Shown: piece by piece, positions 22,339-32,929 of the stretch | Position numbering within the stretch: the first letter of the stretch is position 1 | How the letters are laid out: each line of letters starts with the position of its first letter | NCBI RefSeq assembly: GCF_000204055.1 | Contig: NW_006768802.1 | Span: 437,612 to 501,611 of the forward strand | Direction: 5' to 3' | DNA: 64,000 bases | DNA from: Melampsora larici-populina 98AG31 | Taxonomy: Eukaryota > Basidiomycota > Pucciniomycetes > Pucciniales > Melampsoraceae | Notes under the pieces: generated by a model | Databases searched by the model: none | What the model saw: only the letters and a program-made list of their open reading frames with translations | What the model was told of the DNA's origin: nothing | Made by a program: the position numbers and the translations under genes

Positions 22339-22464
22339 ACAAAGCTTGATTTGTTTTTTCCGCCCCGTTGCTAACCCCTGTGTGCCTAAACAAGCCACTC
22401 AAGACGTGGGTATGTGAAAGCTGGGGAGGTTTTTTGCATTTCTTGTACATGGGCAGTCATAATT

Positions 22465-22768
22465 TGTCATGAACTGCTAGATGCTAGTAGGTTATGAAGA
22501 TAACAACTAAGGAACAATTTTCAATTAAGGAACAAGTTGTAGAGATATACATTGGTACCTGGATTTGTTTATTATTACTATATATATAATACCTCTTGTA
22601 CCAAATTGTTCGCTTTTCTCTTCATCAGAATAATTATTATCTTAATCTTCTTTCTCGTTTTTGTGTCTCCGATCTGAGATAAAAACCGTTTCCAAAAGAA
22701 TTTGCTGAAAAGCCGAACCGTAGAACTTCTCCGATAAGAGAAATTCAGCTACATCCCCAGTCATCACA
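22465..22768 (+). repeat. 3' LTR
   Basis: 304 bp, TG...CA, nearly identical to the 5' copy, followed by the TTCTG duplication at 22769-22773. Confidence 0.93.
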
Positions 22769-22773
22769 TTCTG

Positions 22774-23643
22774 GTCATGCTCCCAAACAACCCTTTGTCA
22801 CTCAATGTAGTGAATGTTGTTTACCAAAATGGGAAACAGTCGGAGATTTAGCTACAAGTTGAGCTACTGATTTCACAAGGACTTCTGGTAATCAACCCAA
22901 AAAAATTAAATTACTTCATTTGATCAATAAGGATACTTCGAGGTTAATACAAGGTCTTTAATTTGAAAGAATAAGTTTCTGGTTTGAAAGCTTCCGAGTC
23001 AAAAGGAGAGGAGCGAGTTGTAATAGTTGTAATCCAAAGGATTTGTATTTGATTTGAATGGATCATGATTTGATGTTTGTATGAAATCATAATCTTGCAA
23101 TTTAAAAGAATTCAATCTGGATAAGACTATGGTCTAGGTTTGATTTTGAATGATTATGATTTGATTTGAGTTGAAAGATTTGTTTGAAGTTGATTTGTTT
23201 GAAGTTGACAAGTTTTGAATTTGTGTTGAAAAAATTAATCGAGTCAATCGGAGGGAGTAAAAAGTTGGGATTGATATGAAGAGAAGAGTAAACCAAAGGG
23301 GAATTGTTAAAAAGGAGGATGATCGTAGAGGGAAAGAAAAAGATAGAAAAAAAGAGGAAAAGAGACAAGTAAAAAAAACTCACCATGATGAGGTGAGAAC
23401 CAAAAGCGACAGAGAGTCGCACACTCACGAAGTTGCATATACAAAAACAAAAGCGACTTTTTTGTCATTTTCAAGAATATGCACGATTTTTGCATATATA
23501 TGCAAAAATACGTGTGCGCCTTTTGTTGCACTCGGGTTTACCAAATGACAATTTCGAGTCACATATGCAACCAAATATCACTGCGCATTTTTGGTGGTGC
23601 ATATTCGGTCGCACACGTTACATATGCGTTACCGAAGTGGGTG
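22774..23643. other. Flank between the LTR element and the fold-back element
   Basis: AT-rich. From about 23390 to 23640 there is a denser patch of GCATAT/ATATGC and GCGAC/GTCGC words, including TTGCATATATATGCAA at 23491-23506, a perfect 16-bp palindrome. This patch resembles the right edge of the 10.2-12.2 kb segment (ATATGCGACTTTTGTAT near 12147). No gene is supported. Confidence 0.45.
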
Positions 23644-23830
23644 GTACATACAGGTCTGCTCACATCAGGTAACTTTTTTGACTTTGACAAAATTGTCCCA
23701 AAAATTCACTACATATATCTCCATAGCTACCCAGGCAATTATCTCTAAGCCATTTGTCTGTGATAGATAGGATGTTACATGAAATTTAGTTGATTTGATT
23801 GCACCAAAACTTTGAGTCAGTGTATGTAGT

Positions 23831-24278
23831 CAATTTTTTCACCTGTGGTGCACAGAATGTTTGGCTGTAAGCCGAAGATATTGTATGCAGTATCAACGGA
23901 TAATGTCCGAAAATCGGGCCGCAGATGAGCCCAGATTTGGCAGATGACTCTGAGAATTTTTTTTGAAATAACTCCACAAGTTTTTATAAATCTAAGTGGT
24001 AAAATCATCAAATAAAACAACTTTTTTTGTATCATAAACATGCATTAGAATGTCTCTAGAGCTTGTGGGCCTGTCTCACATCCCTAAAGTGCCTCTGAAG
24101 GTGTTAGGCAGCCCAAAAATCAAAATTTGACTCATCTGCCCAAATCTGGCTCAGTCTCAGATTCATCTGTATGAATCTGAACCTGACTATTGTAAAGTCT
24201 TAAGATTCATCTGGCTACACAACCGTCACTAAAGCCGTAGCAGATTGATCTGGCTACTCATCAAGCAGATTCATCTGC
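23831..24278 (+). repeat. Left long inverted arm of the fold-back element
   Basis: About 450 bp, near-identical to the complement of 27624-28010. The left copy has an extra segment of about 60 bp (near 24150-24210) made of GATTCATCTG/CAGATGAATC-like words. Confidence 0.88.
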
Positions 24279-24912
24279 TGCAATTACCCTCAACCACGAC
24301 TCCATTCTAGCTGGTTGTACATGTGTACTATGACTCAACTTGGTAATAAAACACTGTATACCTGCTACAGCTTGACTCAAACCGTGTACATAACATAATG
24401 AGCTTTGATTCCAAGCCAATACATTGGGGGGATCTCATCTGAGCTCATCTGAGCTTCATATCTACAAAACTCACTGGCTACACATACGGCCCTGATGATT
24501 CTGTAAAGAGCAATCCCATCTGGGCTCATCTGAGCTTTAAATTCACAACACTCACTTGCTACACATCTGGATCTGATTACTCTTCAAGTAGGAATCTCAT
24601 CTGGGCTCATCTGCCCTTCTCAATACTCATACACAATTCTCACATTCCACCAGCATGTTGTATCTCTCAGTCCTTGTACATAGATAAAATTGCATTACAT
24701 GTTTTATGGAATTGAATATAGAACATCTCACATTCCAATCTTCCTCTGCAACATACCTTTCGACTGACTGAGCCTTCAAGTGTTGTCTTCAGCAATTGTT
24801 GCTTCTGAATATTGGCAAGTGTTGTGCAGAAGAGATCCTAGATGAATGTCTCATGCGAAGATCACATGTGCATGATCTAGAAATAGTCCATGATAGATTC
24901 CCAGTACATTGC

Positions 24913-25610
24913 GCAATGTTGTGAATTTTTCACAATATTGTGAAGATTTCACAAGAGTGCAAAATTTTCACAATATACTGAAGTTTTCACGAGCGTGTCA
25001 ACTTTTCACAGCATTGTGAATTATTCACCTCAGCCTCCCTGAGATGAAAGTTCTTTTTAAAAACTTTGAGTACTTTCATTCATGTATACTTCTAAAGCAA
25101 AGCATGGGAGGTAAAATTGGTTGTGCAAAGGTTACATTGTTGTGAAAATTTCACAAAATGTATGATCTTGTGAAAATCTCACAAAATTTGTAATATTGTG
25201 GAACATTCACAGGATATGTCATTTTGTGAAAATTTCACAAGATGATAAAGTTTGTGAATTTTTCACCAAATAGATCATCTTGTGAACAATTCACACAATT
25301 CATCATCTTGTAAGATGATCCAAGCTACATGTTCTTATAACATTATATGGAACCAAGATGATTTTGTGATTTTTTACACCACTTTGAGACTCACAAAAAA
25401 GTCCGTCATTACATAATGCCTTCACTAGAAAAGCAAAAAACCTTTGCAAGTGTAGTGCATGTATACATTTTGTAAAATCTCCACAATGTATAATCTTCTG
25501 AAAATGTCACAAAATGTACAACCTTGTAAGAATTTCACAGGATATATCATTTTGTGAATTTTTCACAGGATATCTCACCTTGTGAACATTTCACCAAATA
25601 TATCATTCAC
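24913..25610. repeat. Left array of TTGTGAA/TTCACAA palindromes
   Basis: About twenty occurrences of TTGTGAA-N-TTCACAA and variants (for example TTGTGAAAATTTCACAA at 25141-25157), spaced about 25-35 bp apart with AT-rich linkers. The motif is itself a palindrome. The array is the counterpart of the one at 26895-27160. Confidence 0.75.
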
Positions 25611-25864
25611 ACTCACTCAAATTTCATATCTATACTGTATGTCTGAGGAATTCTCAAAAACATGCATCTCACAATTTGATGTGTCCACATGGAGACAACT
25701 GCAAAGACATGTGATTTCAAAAGCACTCTTTTGGGCCTACCATTCAATCACACTCAGGATCTTTTATTTCACACCATTTTTTATTTGTTTGATCTATGTA
25801 CATGTCAAATGAGCCCCTGGTACATTAAACACTCTTCACAACATGAGCACACTATACAATGAAA

Positions 25865-26457
25865 CTACAAAAAATCAGAATCAGAACTGCTAGAGCTACT
25901 AGAGCTACTTGATCTCCTTGAGCTACTAGGTCTTGGACTGGTGAGTGGACTGGATATGTCAATCGTCACACACTGAGATGGGCCATCAGTTTCATCCCGG
26001 CGCTTGTTACGTTCTGTCCTGATCTCCTTAGCAATATTCTTGAATACCAAAAAGTTTTGTCCATACATTCCGGTCCATGTATCCGCGGCGTTGTTGTGCA
26101 ATTGGGACCATTCAGAGCATAGGTTGGGTATTGGAAGATCATTGCTAAAATTCAGTTCTAGGGACACATAGTGATCGTTGAAGACAAAAGTGATGGTAAT
26201 TGGTTTGATTTCAGGTGGAGGAGCCGTGAAAAAAGGGTATGTGGGGCATGCCAATGCTTCCGCAGGGGTGTAATACATAACCGGCTGGTGAAATGTGTTA
26301 GCGATGAGGGCGGGACCACCTGGCATTGGATACCAGTTTTGTTGTGTGGCAGTGGCCAGTGGGTTTTGAAGGATTTCCATGAACTTGTCGAAATTGTAAC
26401 CAGGACACAGTTCGGGAAGGTGTTCAAAATACCAGTTGTATCTTGATACCAGCTCCG
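25865..26457 (-). pseudogene. OTU-like cysteine protease domain, C-terminal part
   Basis: The minus-strand frame runs from about 26457 to the stop at 25865 with no ATG at its left end, so the first half is missing or in an unseen exon. Features in order: YNWYFEHLPELCPGYNFDKF; WYPMPGG and LIANTF, as in OTU domains encoded near fungal transposons (W.pMp..g.liA); a PI-x-I-x-F block followed by DHYVSLEL, where the His is the expected catalytic base; a PIPNLCSEW tail segment; and a serine-rich acidic C-terminus. The catalytic Cys region (DGxCxFR) is not found on either strand nearby. OTU enzymes cut ubiquitin chains. Here it is probably transposon cargo, and in this copy it is incomplete. Confidence 0.55.
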
Positions 26458-26894
26458 CTCATGAATGTACTAGGCCTTAGCCAGTCAGGTAAGCACTTTC
26501 TGATTCATATAATTGTATTTTGTCATTTCAGCCAGGCTCAATTCCATATGTTATATTCATTAGGATGGGATCCAACTGCCAATACGCTTCCCATACAGTT
26601 GGTGACAGGCAGTCACACTTCTCAAATTGTTACAAAGACAACTTGGGAAGAGTGCACCAAAACTGTGGAGTCCGTATATCATGGACTATTTCTAGATCAT
26701 GCACGTGTGATCTTTGCATGGGACACTCATCTAGTTTCTCTTCTGCACGACACTCGCCAATATTCAGAAGCAACAATTGCTGAAGATAATGTTTTGGAGG
26801 AACGGTGGAGTTATATTCTACAGAGCAAGCTTGAATTATGATATTTTACTCTTCCTTTCCATGGAACATGTAATGCAATTGATATAACACGATC

Positions 26895-27160
26895 AGAAAT
26901 GTTCACAAGATATTATATATTGTGAACTGTTCACAGGATGATATAATGCTTCACAAGATTATACATTTTGTGATGTTTCCACAAGATTATACATCTTGTG
27001 AATTTTTTACAAGAGTATACATCTTGTGAATTTTTCACAAGATTATACAACTTGTGAACCTTTCACAAGATTATACATCTTGTGAATTTCTCACAAGATT
27101 ATACATTTTGTGAATTCTTCACAGGATTATACGCTGTGTGAAATGTTCACAAAAATGTAA
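26895..27160. repeat. Right array of about nine 28-bp palindromic repeats
   Basis: Consensus unit CACAAGATTATACATCTTGTG plus a 7-bp AT-rich spacer (GAATTTT), head to tail with point changes. Each unit can form a hairpin (CACAAGAT against ATCTTGTG). It is a subterminal array inside the fold-back element, related in sequence to the left array. Confidence 0.85.
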
Positions 27161-27623
27161 CTTTTGCACAACCAATATTAACTTGCACGCTTTGCTTCAG
27201 AAGTCAACATGAAGGTACCCAAAGATCCTTTTCCTTCAGATCTTGTGTGGACTTTCATGTCTGGAATAATACTATGTTATTTTGATGAGGAAAGTCCATG
27301 GAGTGTGATATTTTCACAACATAAGTGAGACATCCACTATGCTGGTGGCACGTGAGAATGTTATATTGAGAATGGCAGATGAGCCCAGATGAGAATTCCC
27401 TTTGAGAATTATGAGATGGCGGATGTGTAGAAAGTCAATTTTGTGCTGATGAGGGTCAGATGAGGCCAGATGAGATCACCCCCAAATCTTTTCCTGGACA
27501 CAACAATCAAATTCCATATTCATTACAAATGTAGATCAGTGTGTACAGTGGTTGAGCAAAGAGTCAAGCTGTAATGGATGTACTGTACAGAGTAGTGTGG
27601 TGAATGTGATGTACATACATAGT

Positions 27624-28010
27624 CAGCAGATGAATCCGCCTGATGAGTAGCCAGATCAATCTGCCACGGCTTTAGTGACGGTTGTGTAGCCAGATTTGGG
27701 CAGATGAGTCAAATTTCGATTTTTGGGCTGCCTAACACCTTCAGAGGCACTTTAGGGATGTGAGATAGGCCCACAAGCTCTAGAGACATTCTAATGCATG
27801 TTTATGATACAAAAAAAGTTGTTTTATTTGATGATTTTACCACTTAGATTCATAAAAACTTGTGGAGTTATTTCAAAAAAAATTCTCAGAGTCATCTGCC
27901 AAATCTGGGCTCATCTGCGGCCCGATTTTCGGACATTATCCGTTGATACTGCATACAATATCTTCGGCTTACAGCCAAACATTCTGTGCACCACAGGTGA
28001 ATTTTTTGTA
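27624..28010 (-). repeat. Right long inverted arm of the fold-back element
   Basis: Complement of the left arm, about 390 bp, missing the left copy's extra 60 bp. Confidence 0.88.
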
Positions 28011-28100
28011 TGCTTTTGTCAAGCTGAGGAATATTACAGCATGTATCACATATGATTCACGTATCCAGATGGGAAGATAACTGAGCAGACCTGTATGTAC

Positions 28101-28937
28101 ATGATAGCCACCTATTCACTCAGCCTTCTACACATGCATAGTGCGGGTGTTATGGCTCAAGTGGGGAGTGATAGATCCTGTTATGTAAAATTTCCTAATC
28201 ATTTCCCCCCTTCCATTTGGGGAATTTGAATGATGTTCACAGTGAGCTTTGCTACTCATGGTGGCCTGGAGGCCTGGACTGCAGAATGGTTGGCCCCAGG
28301 AGGAAGATTTTGAGATAGAGCACTGAGGGCAGCAACAAATGGCGCTGCGCTCCTCCACTGGAGTGCTCCCCTCTGCATTGTAGTAGAAATATAACAGCTG
28401 GAACATTACTACAGGCTGGCACCACATGAAACTTAACCCTCTGTTTGACAAAAGGGTGGAGGGTGGGACAAAAGAAAAAAACTATGATTTTGATGAGAAT
28501 TTATAAACTATAGACAATTTCAAAGAGACTACTGAAGATTGTAGGTATGATTTATCATAAAACTTGAATCTGGACTACAATAGGTGCCAATGCTTTTGGT
28601 CTTTGGTAAAATGCTTTTATTCCTGTGGTCATGGCAAAAACTGGGGCTCAGTGCTTTTCAGTGCTTCTTTTTATGCTTTTGGTCTGCTTTGACTCCAATC
28701 ACATTATGATTTTTGTTTTGCATTATTTGCACAAGTATGTATATCACTGCTCATCAAAGGCAGTTCTTGTTTAATTAAAGTGGTCTTGTTTTTAATACAT
28801 ACACCTGTCTTGTGTCTAATTTTCAGCCCTTTCTGCCCACCTACAATTTTAACCACCAAATATTCTGCTATCACTACTTCACCTCTCTTGCATACAAATT
28901 CGGCACTAGAAACTGGTTTCAAATGTACTTGATAGAA
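28101..28937. other. Intergenic stretch
   Basis: No supportable gene or repeat. A frame on the minus strand at 28128-28451 has no motif. Confidence 0.4.
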
Positions 28938-28940
28938 TAA

Positions 28941-29683
28941 GGGCCCATTCAGCTGGAAACCAAAAACCTCACCAAAGCCAAAAACTCTTTTTGGTCAAAT
29001 ACACTTTTTGATTTTGGTCAAAAACACCGGCGTTTGGCAACTTTATTTGACCAAAAACAAAAAGTGTATTTGATCAAAAATCCATTGATTTTGAAAAACA
29101 GCATCAAGGCTGTTTTTCAGTCCAAAAACTCTTTTTGCCCCTCGCCTCAACCAATAAATCAACTTCAATCTCTCTCTCACCCTCTCTCTCTAACCATGCC
29201 CTTTTATTTTGTTCACACCCTCACATTTGCTCAGCCTTCTTCCCCATTGTTCATCTCTCTCTCTCTACATAACACCTGTCCTAAAGTTACAAAAAATCGA
29301 AATTGCTAGAGATTGAATTGAAGCACAAGGAATGCTCCATGATGATCAAACCACATGATGTGAAGTGTCAACAAACAGAACATTGATGGAGCAATGATTT
29401 GGGTCATCAATGACCGTGATGGATGGATGGATGGAATTAAAAATGGATTGGTTGATTTTCAAGTTTCAATTGAAAAAGTCTTTTTATTTCATCTTTACCA
29501 AACAGTCAAATGGTGATCAATGGTCAACGATGATCAAGATGATCTTTTGTTGACCTTTTTGGTCAACTGCTTGGTAATCAAAAAAGCTGAAATTCGAGTT
29601 TCTCTATCTGCCCCTTGAAGAAGGGGCAGATTGAAATTTTGTTTTTGTGTAATGAATTTTTGGAAATCCAGCCAAACGGGCCC
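28941..29683. mobile_element. PIF/Harbinger-like MITE, 743 bp
   Basis: Ends GGGCCCATTCAGCTGGA on the left and the complement of GGGCCCGTTTGGCTGGA on the right, with TAA on both sides (28938-28940, 29684-29686). Subterminal TTTGACCAAAAA/TTTTTGGTCAAA words occur repeatedly in both directions. Non-coding. The TAA duplication is the PIF/Harbinger hallmark. Confidence 0.82.
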
Positions 29684-29686
29684 TAA

Positions 29687-30767
29687 ACAACTTTAGAGTT
29701 AATCAAGAATAATCTTGTCATGAAAGACATATTTGGGAAATGTCTCTCATCCTGCCAATTTTCTTGCTTCTGGTCCCTTTTCCTGATCTCACAAGGAGCA
29801 AAAGTGCTACCTTCAGAGAGAGAATGGATCTACTGATCCAATATCAATGGATCATGAGTGCAGTACCAGCCACTGGGGCCCTAGTATAACTTAGATTTTG
29901 TAATGTTTTATAAACAAAAATTTGTTTTTTTGATTTTTCTTGATACAATTTTTTGGATGAAGTAAATTTTAACAAGTGGGAACAACTACAATCAGAAGAG
30001 AGACAGAACATACAAGAAAAATATTAGCAGTGGCTTGGCTAGACTTCTTTGAGATGTCCTTTTGGTATGCCTTCTAGTTGCACTTACTTCCATAGTAGTT
30101 TTTAACGGCTTCACCTTTTGACAAGTGCAACATTTGCCATTCCACACATTCTACTTTGTTAATACTGTGGGCCAACTACAAGTGATATGTACCCTGACCA
30201 CAATCAAGTTGAAAGCCCAAATTTTAAGGGTAGGGTACTCTTTAGGGGTACTCTATGCTCACTAGTGGTTGGTTGTTTGTTGTTTTTAGTAATCTATTTG
30301 TAGTCCAGGGCAGTGTGCAGCTTAGGTTAGGAAGAGCTATTCTATTGATACTCAGTCCTCCTGATCCCACCCTGCTAGACAACCCCAAGCTACTCAAGCA
30401 AGACCTACCGCTATGGGATAGCACATCTCTTCCACAAGATCAGTAAACTGTTTTGATGGATAGCTCCTAAGGTGGTACAGCCTGGTTGGGTGTAAGTGTC
30501 CCCTCACAAGAATCACCACCTATACCTCAATAGAACTTTGATTTTCCTTTAAAAGGAGTGTGTAATCAATTGCTTGGTGGGTGTGCTTGAAGGTTGCAAG
30601 AGGGGGTTTTATATACTATCCTCTTGAAATTCAATTGTAGTGATAAAGACATTATTACTCTTAGTTACACTCAATTACATTTGGGTATATTATGTATATG
30701 TTATGTAGCATAAGCATATTGACTCTTGACACTGATTTATGAGGTGTAATTAGTGTTTTATTATATA
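29687..30767. other. Intergenic stretch
   Basis: No gene or clear repeat seen. Frames at 30242-30446 on both strands overlap each other and lack motifs. Confidence 0.4.
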
Positions 30768-30770
30768 TTA

Positions 30771-30991
30771 GGGGGGCTCAAGTCAAAAAATTTTACTACT
30801 TTTATTGTAAAAAACTTTTTTGAGCAGTAAATTTACGCAAATTTGCATAAATTTGCTGCTCAGAAGGAGATCCAAAAGAAATTTTTACGTTCCGTTTTTA
30901 CAAATTGGGAAAAATTTTTACAGCACAGTACTGTAAAAAACTTTCCCCGATTTTTCAAGAAAAGGCCACAAAATTTTTGACTTGAGCCCCC
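30771..30991. mobile_element. MITE family C, 221 bp
   Basis: GGGGGGCTCAAGTCAAAAA on the left and the complement of GGGGGCTCAAGTCAAAAA on the right, flanked by TTA (30768-30770, 30992-30994). This is a small PIF/Harbinger-type element. A weaker match to its end (GGGGGGGCTTGATTCAAG) occurs alone near 2190. Confidence 0.82.
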
Positions 30992-30997
30992 TTACTA

Positions 30998-31198
30998 GGT
31001 GGTTTCAAGTTTGATGAATTTTTACGTAATTTTTATAAATTTGGACAAGTTGTTCATAAAAAAATCTTTGTAAAATCAATGTATTTTCAATTTGGGACAC
31101 CTTTTTAGGTGTCCTGCTTTAAAAATTTTATGCATGTTTTACAACAACAGGCATGTTGTGGCATAAAAATACGTAAAAATCCGCAACTCGAAACCCCC
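30998..31198. mobile_element. MITE family B, copy 2 (201 bp)
   Basis: Ends GGTGGTTTCAAGTT and the complement of GGGGGTTTCGAGTT, with TA on both sides. TACTA also stands on both flanks (30993-30997, 31199-31203). It shares its ends and an internal AGGTGTCCTG block with 2363-2571. It lies only 6 bp from the family C element. Confidence 0.78.
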
Positions 31199-32845
31199 TA
31201 CTACATATTGATTTTATATTACATGTATCAGTAATTATTATTTTTACGTGTTTTGTTACATGTCATATACTGGTCTTAGGCTTTAGGTATATGTAACTGG
31301 GTATAATATATGTTATTTATATGTTACAAGTTATCTTTTGGGTACATGTATATGTACTCAGGGCTGACACAAATTCTGAACCTCAAATTTGATTGTGGTG
31401 CACTTCTTGAACTGCCCGCCCCCAAAAAAACTCAAACCAAATCTTGTATTGGAATTATTTTTGATAATAGGAGCACATTTCATGTCAGTTAAGAGCATGC
31501 TATTAGAAGAAATTCAACACATGTTTGTATGGCTCAATTGGTGATCAGTCATTGGATCACACCCAGATTTCCCAATTGATCCAGAATGTCAATCATCCTC
31601 ACCTTGTGTTGAAAGAACCCAGGAGGCCTGTAATGTCCCTCAACAAGCTACATTACAAGAAGTCCATTAAATCATACTTAGAAACCTTAGGACTTAAGAC
31701 ATAGCCATCCAAGTACTTCCTTCCACAACACTACCATGCTCTGACTCCTTAAGGATCTTTGACTGATCTTTGTCATCATCTCTTTTGAAGTCAGGTATGT
31801 CTATAGTCACATCTACATTTATATCCTTTTCTCTCTTGAAGGATCCTTGACTGATCTTTGTCATTGTCTCTTTTGGAGTCAGTTTGTAATTAGAATGTGT
31901 ACTTTGGTTCTGGAAACCTTTCCACCACTTCTGAGGTGTTGATTTTCCAACTTGTGCCTTAAAATTTATTTAATAACTTCACAGCCCTTCTCCTTCCTTC
32001 CTTTCCAGTGAGGAGATTTGAAGTCCTTACAAGGCCCAACTTGGCTCAAAATCCCAGGGGGAATTAGTGGAGCTGAGGGGTAAGACCTGAGTAGTATTGG
32101 AACCTGAAACTCCTTACCTCTTAAGCTAGAATTTCTTGCCAGTATCAAGACCTTCAGTTGGTGTATGTGTGCTCTCTGACATTGTGTACCACCACATCAT
32201 ATATAAGTCTAGGTTGTCTTGACAAGTCTAATTAGATCATGCCCATAAATCTGATTAGCACCAAAATATGAGTGCATAGAATTATAGTCATCTTAAGGAC
32301 CTGTTGTGTCACACTCTACTGAGAATGGAGACAGAAGGGTTGCCCATCTTGGCTCTAGTTGTGCACAGAGGCACCCATACCTATTTTCAACCTTTCAAAT
32401 GGACAGATGGTTGATATCCAAAGAATTGGAAATATCTGTGTGTAACCTGATGCACACACATACCACACAACAAGGGTTGGCACTTAACGGTCCCAAAATG
32501 GACAATGTAATGGATCATTGCATCCACCCAGATTAAGCTTATCATAATCTGTCAGACCCAATGTTTTTGATAATCAGTCACATCAAATCCCTTGTTGCAG
32601 TCAGTGAACATTTGTTACCCATGAATGTCAAGTCAATTTGACCTTCATACAGTTCACCAACCATACCCATTGCAGACCGTCGCTGCTATGATCCATTGCA
32701 TTACCATACACAATTGGCAAATATATGTCACTCAACACATTGAAAAAACCAAATTAACTCAATGCAGCAGCTTTCATGTCAGCCCTCAACTGCCTAGCGT
32801 TTTGACAGATGTCTCACCGTACCCAAAAGAAACGGCAAAAATCTG
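31199..32845. other. Intergenic stretch with a short direct repeat
   Basis: A 44-bp unit (AAGGATCYTTGACTGATCTT...GTCAG) occurs twice, at 31751-31794 and 31840-31883. No gene is supported. A frame near 31365-31490 ends with a weak likeness to a Copia protease site but nothing Copia-like follows. The right end adjoins the tRNA gene. Confidence 0.4.
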
Positions 32846-32929
32846 TGACCCGAACGTGATTTGAACACGCAGCCTTCCGATGGAAATCCAGAACTGGAGT
32901 CGGACGCGCTACCATTGCGCCATCAGGCC
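32846..32929 (-). tRNA. trnW-CCA: tRNA-Trp (CCA anticodon) with a 12-nt intron
   Basis: The minus-strand sequence folds as a complete cloverleaf: acceptor GGCCTGA/TCGGGTC (one G-U at position 2 and one at position 5), D arm GCGC...GCGC, anticodon stem TCCGA/TCGGA, T arm CGTGT/ACACG-type pairing around TTCAAAT, and discriminator A. The anticodon CCA is at 32895-32897. Twelve extra bases (32882-32893) sit one nucleotide 3' of the anticodon, the normal position for a nuclear tRNA intron, leaving a 72-nt mature tRNA. A-box and B-box promoter sequences (GGCGCAATGGTAG and GTTCAAATC) are present. Confidence 0.95.

Larger units (their letters stand above)
12652..22768 (+). mobile_element. Ty3/gypsy chromodomain LTR retrotransposon, with a MULE inside
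   Basis: The element is complete at both ends. Two 304-bp LTRs begin TGTCATGAAC and end CATCACA, and they are bounded by the 5-bp duplication TTCTG (12647-12651, 22769-22773). The LTRs differ at only four sites (12703, 12843, 12849 and 12858 against the 3' copy), about 1.3 percent, so insertion was recent on a genomic scale. Gene order is gag, protease, reverse transcriptase, RNase H, integrase and chromodomain, all in one frame, which is the chromovirus branch of Ty3/gypsy. It is inactivated by the MULE in gag (14842-17900) and by a TGA in pol (21565-21567). No TGG-type tRNA primer-binding site follows the 5' LTR and no polypurine tract directly abuts the 3' LTR. Without the MULE the element would be about 7.05 kb, counting the 213 Ns as given. 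Confidence 0.93.
23644..28100. mobile_element. Large fold-back (MULE-like?) element with palindromic arms
   Basis: A 19-bp inverted pair, GTACATACAGGTCTGCTCA, marks 23644-23662 and 28082-28100. Inside, 23831-24278 and 27624-28010 are almost identical in inverted orientation, so much that one 68-residue frame is repeated exactly on opposite strands. The symmetry continues inward through CAGATGAGCCCAGATG-type repeats (24420-24620 against 27360-27480), a 115-bp block (24787-24903 against about 26685-26800) and TTGTG/CACAA palindrome arrays. The single-copy centre carries an OTU-protease-like frame. Long arms plus an OTU-like gene recall MULE and Foldback elements, but I found no transposase and no convincing target duplication, so the class is an inference. 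Confidence 0.7.

Noticed and set aside
26443..26841. 132-codon plus-strand frame inside the fold-back element
   Set aside because: Part of it (about 26685-26800) is duplicated in inverted orientation at 24787-24903, so the DNA is repeat arm. No family motif and no conserved frame between the copies was seen.
26895..27160. CRISPR-like appearance of regular 28-bp repeats
   Set aside because: The repeats are contiguous, with 7-bp AT linkers instead of unique spacers, and the organism is eukaryotic. They are subterminal transposon repeats.
31365..31492. Frame ending in a segment resembling a Copia aspartic protease site
   Set aside because: The key DSGA is DNRS here, and no zinc knuckle, integrase or reverse transcriptase follows on either strand within 2 kb, so the likeness is too weak.
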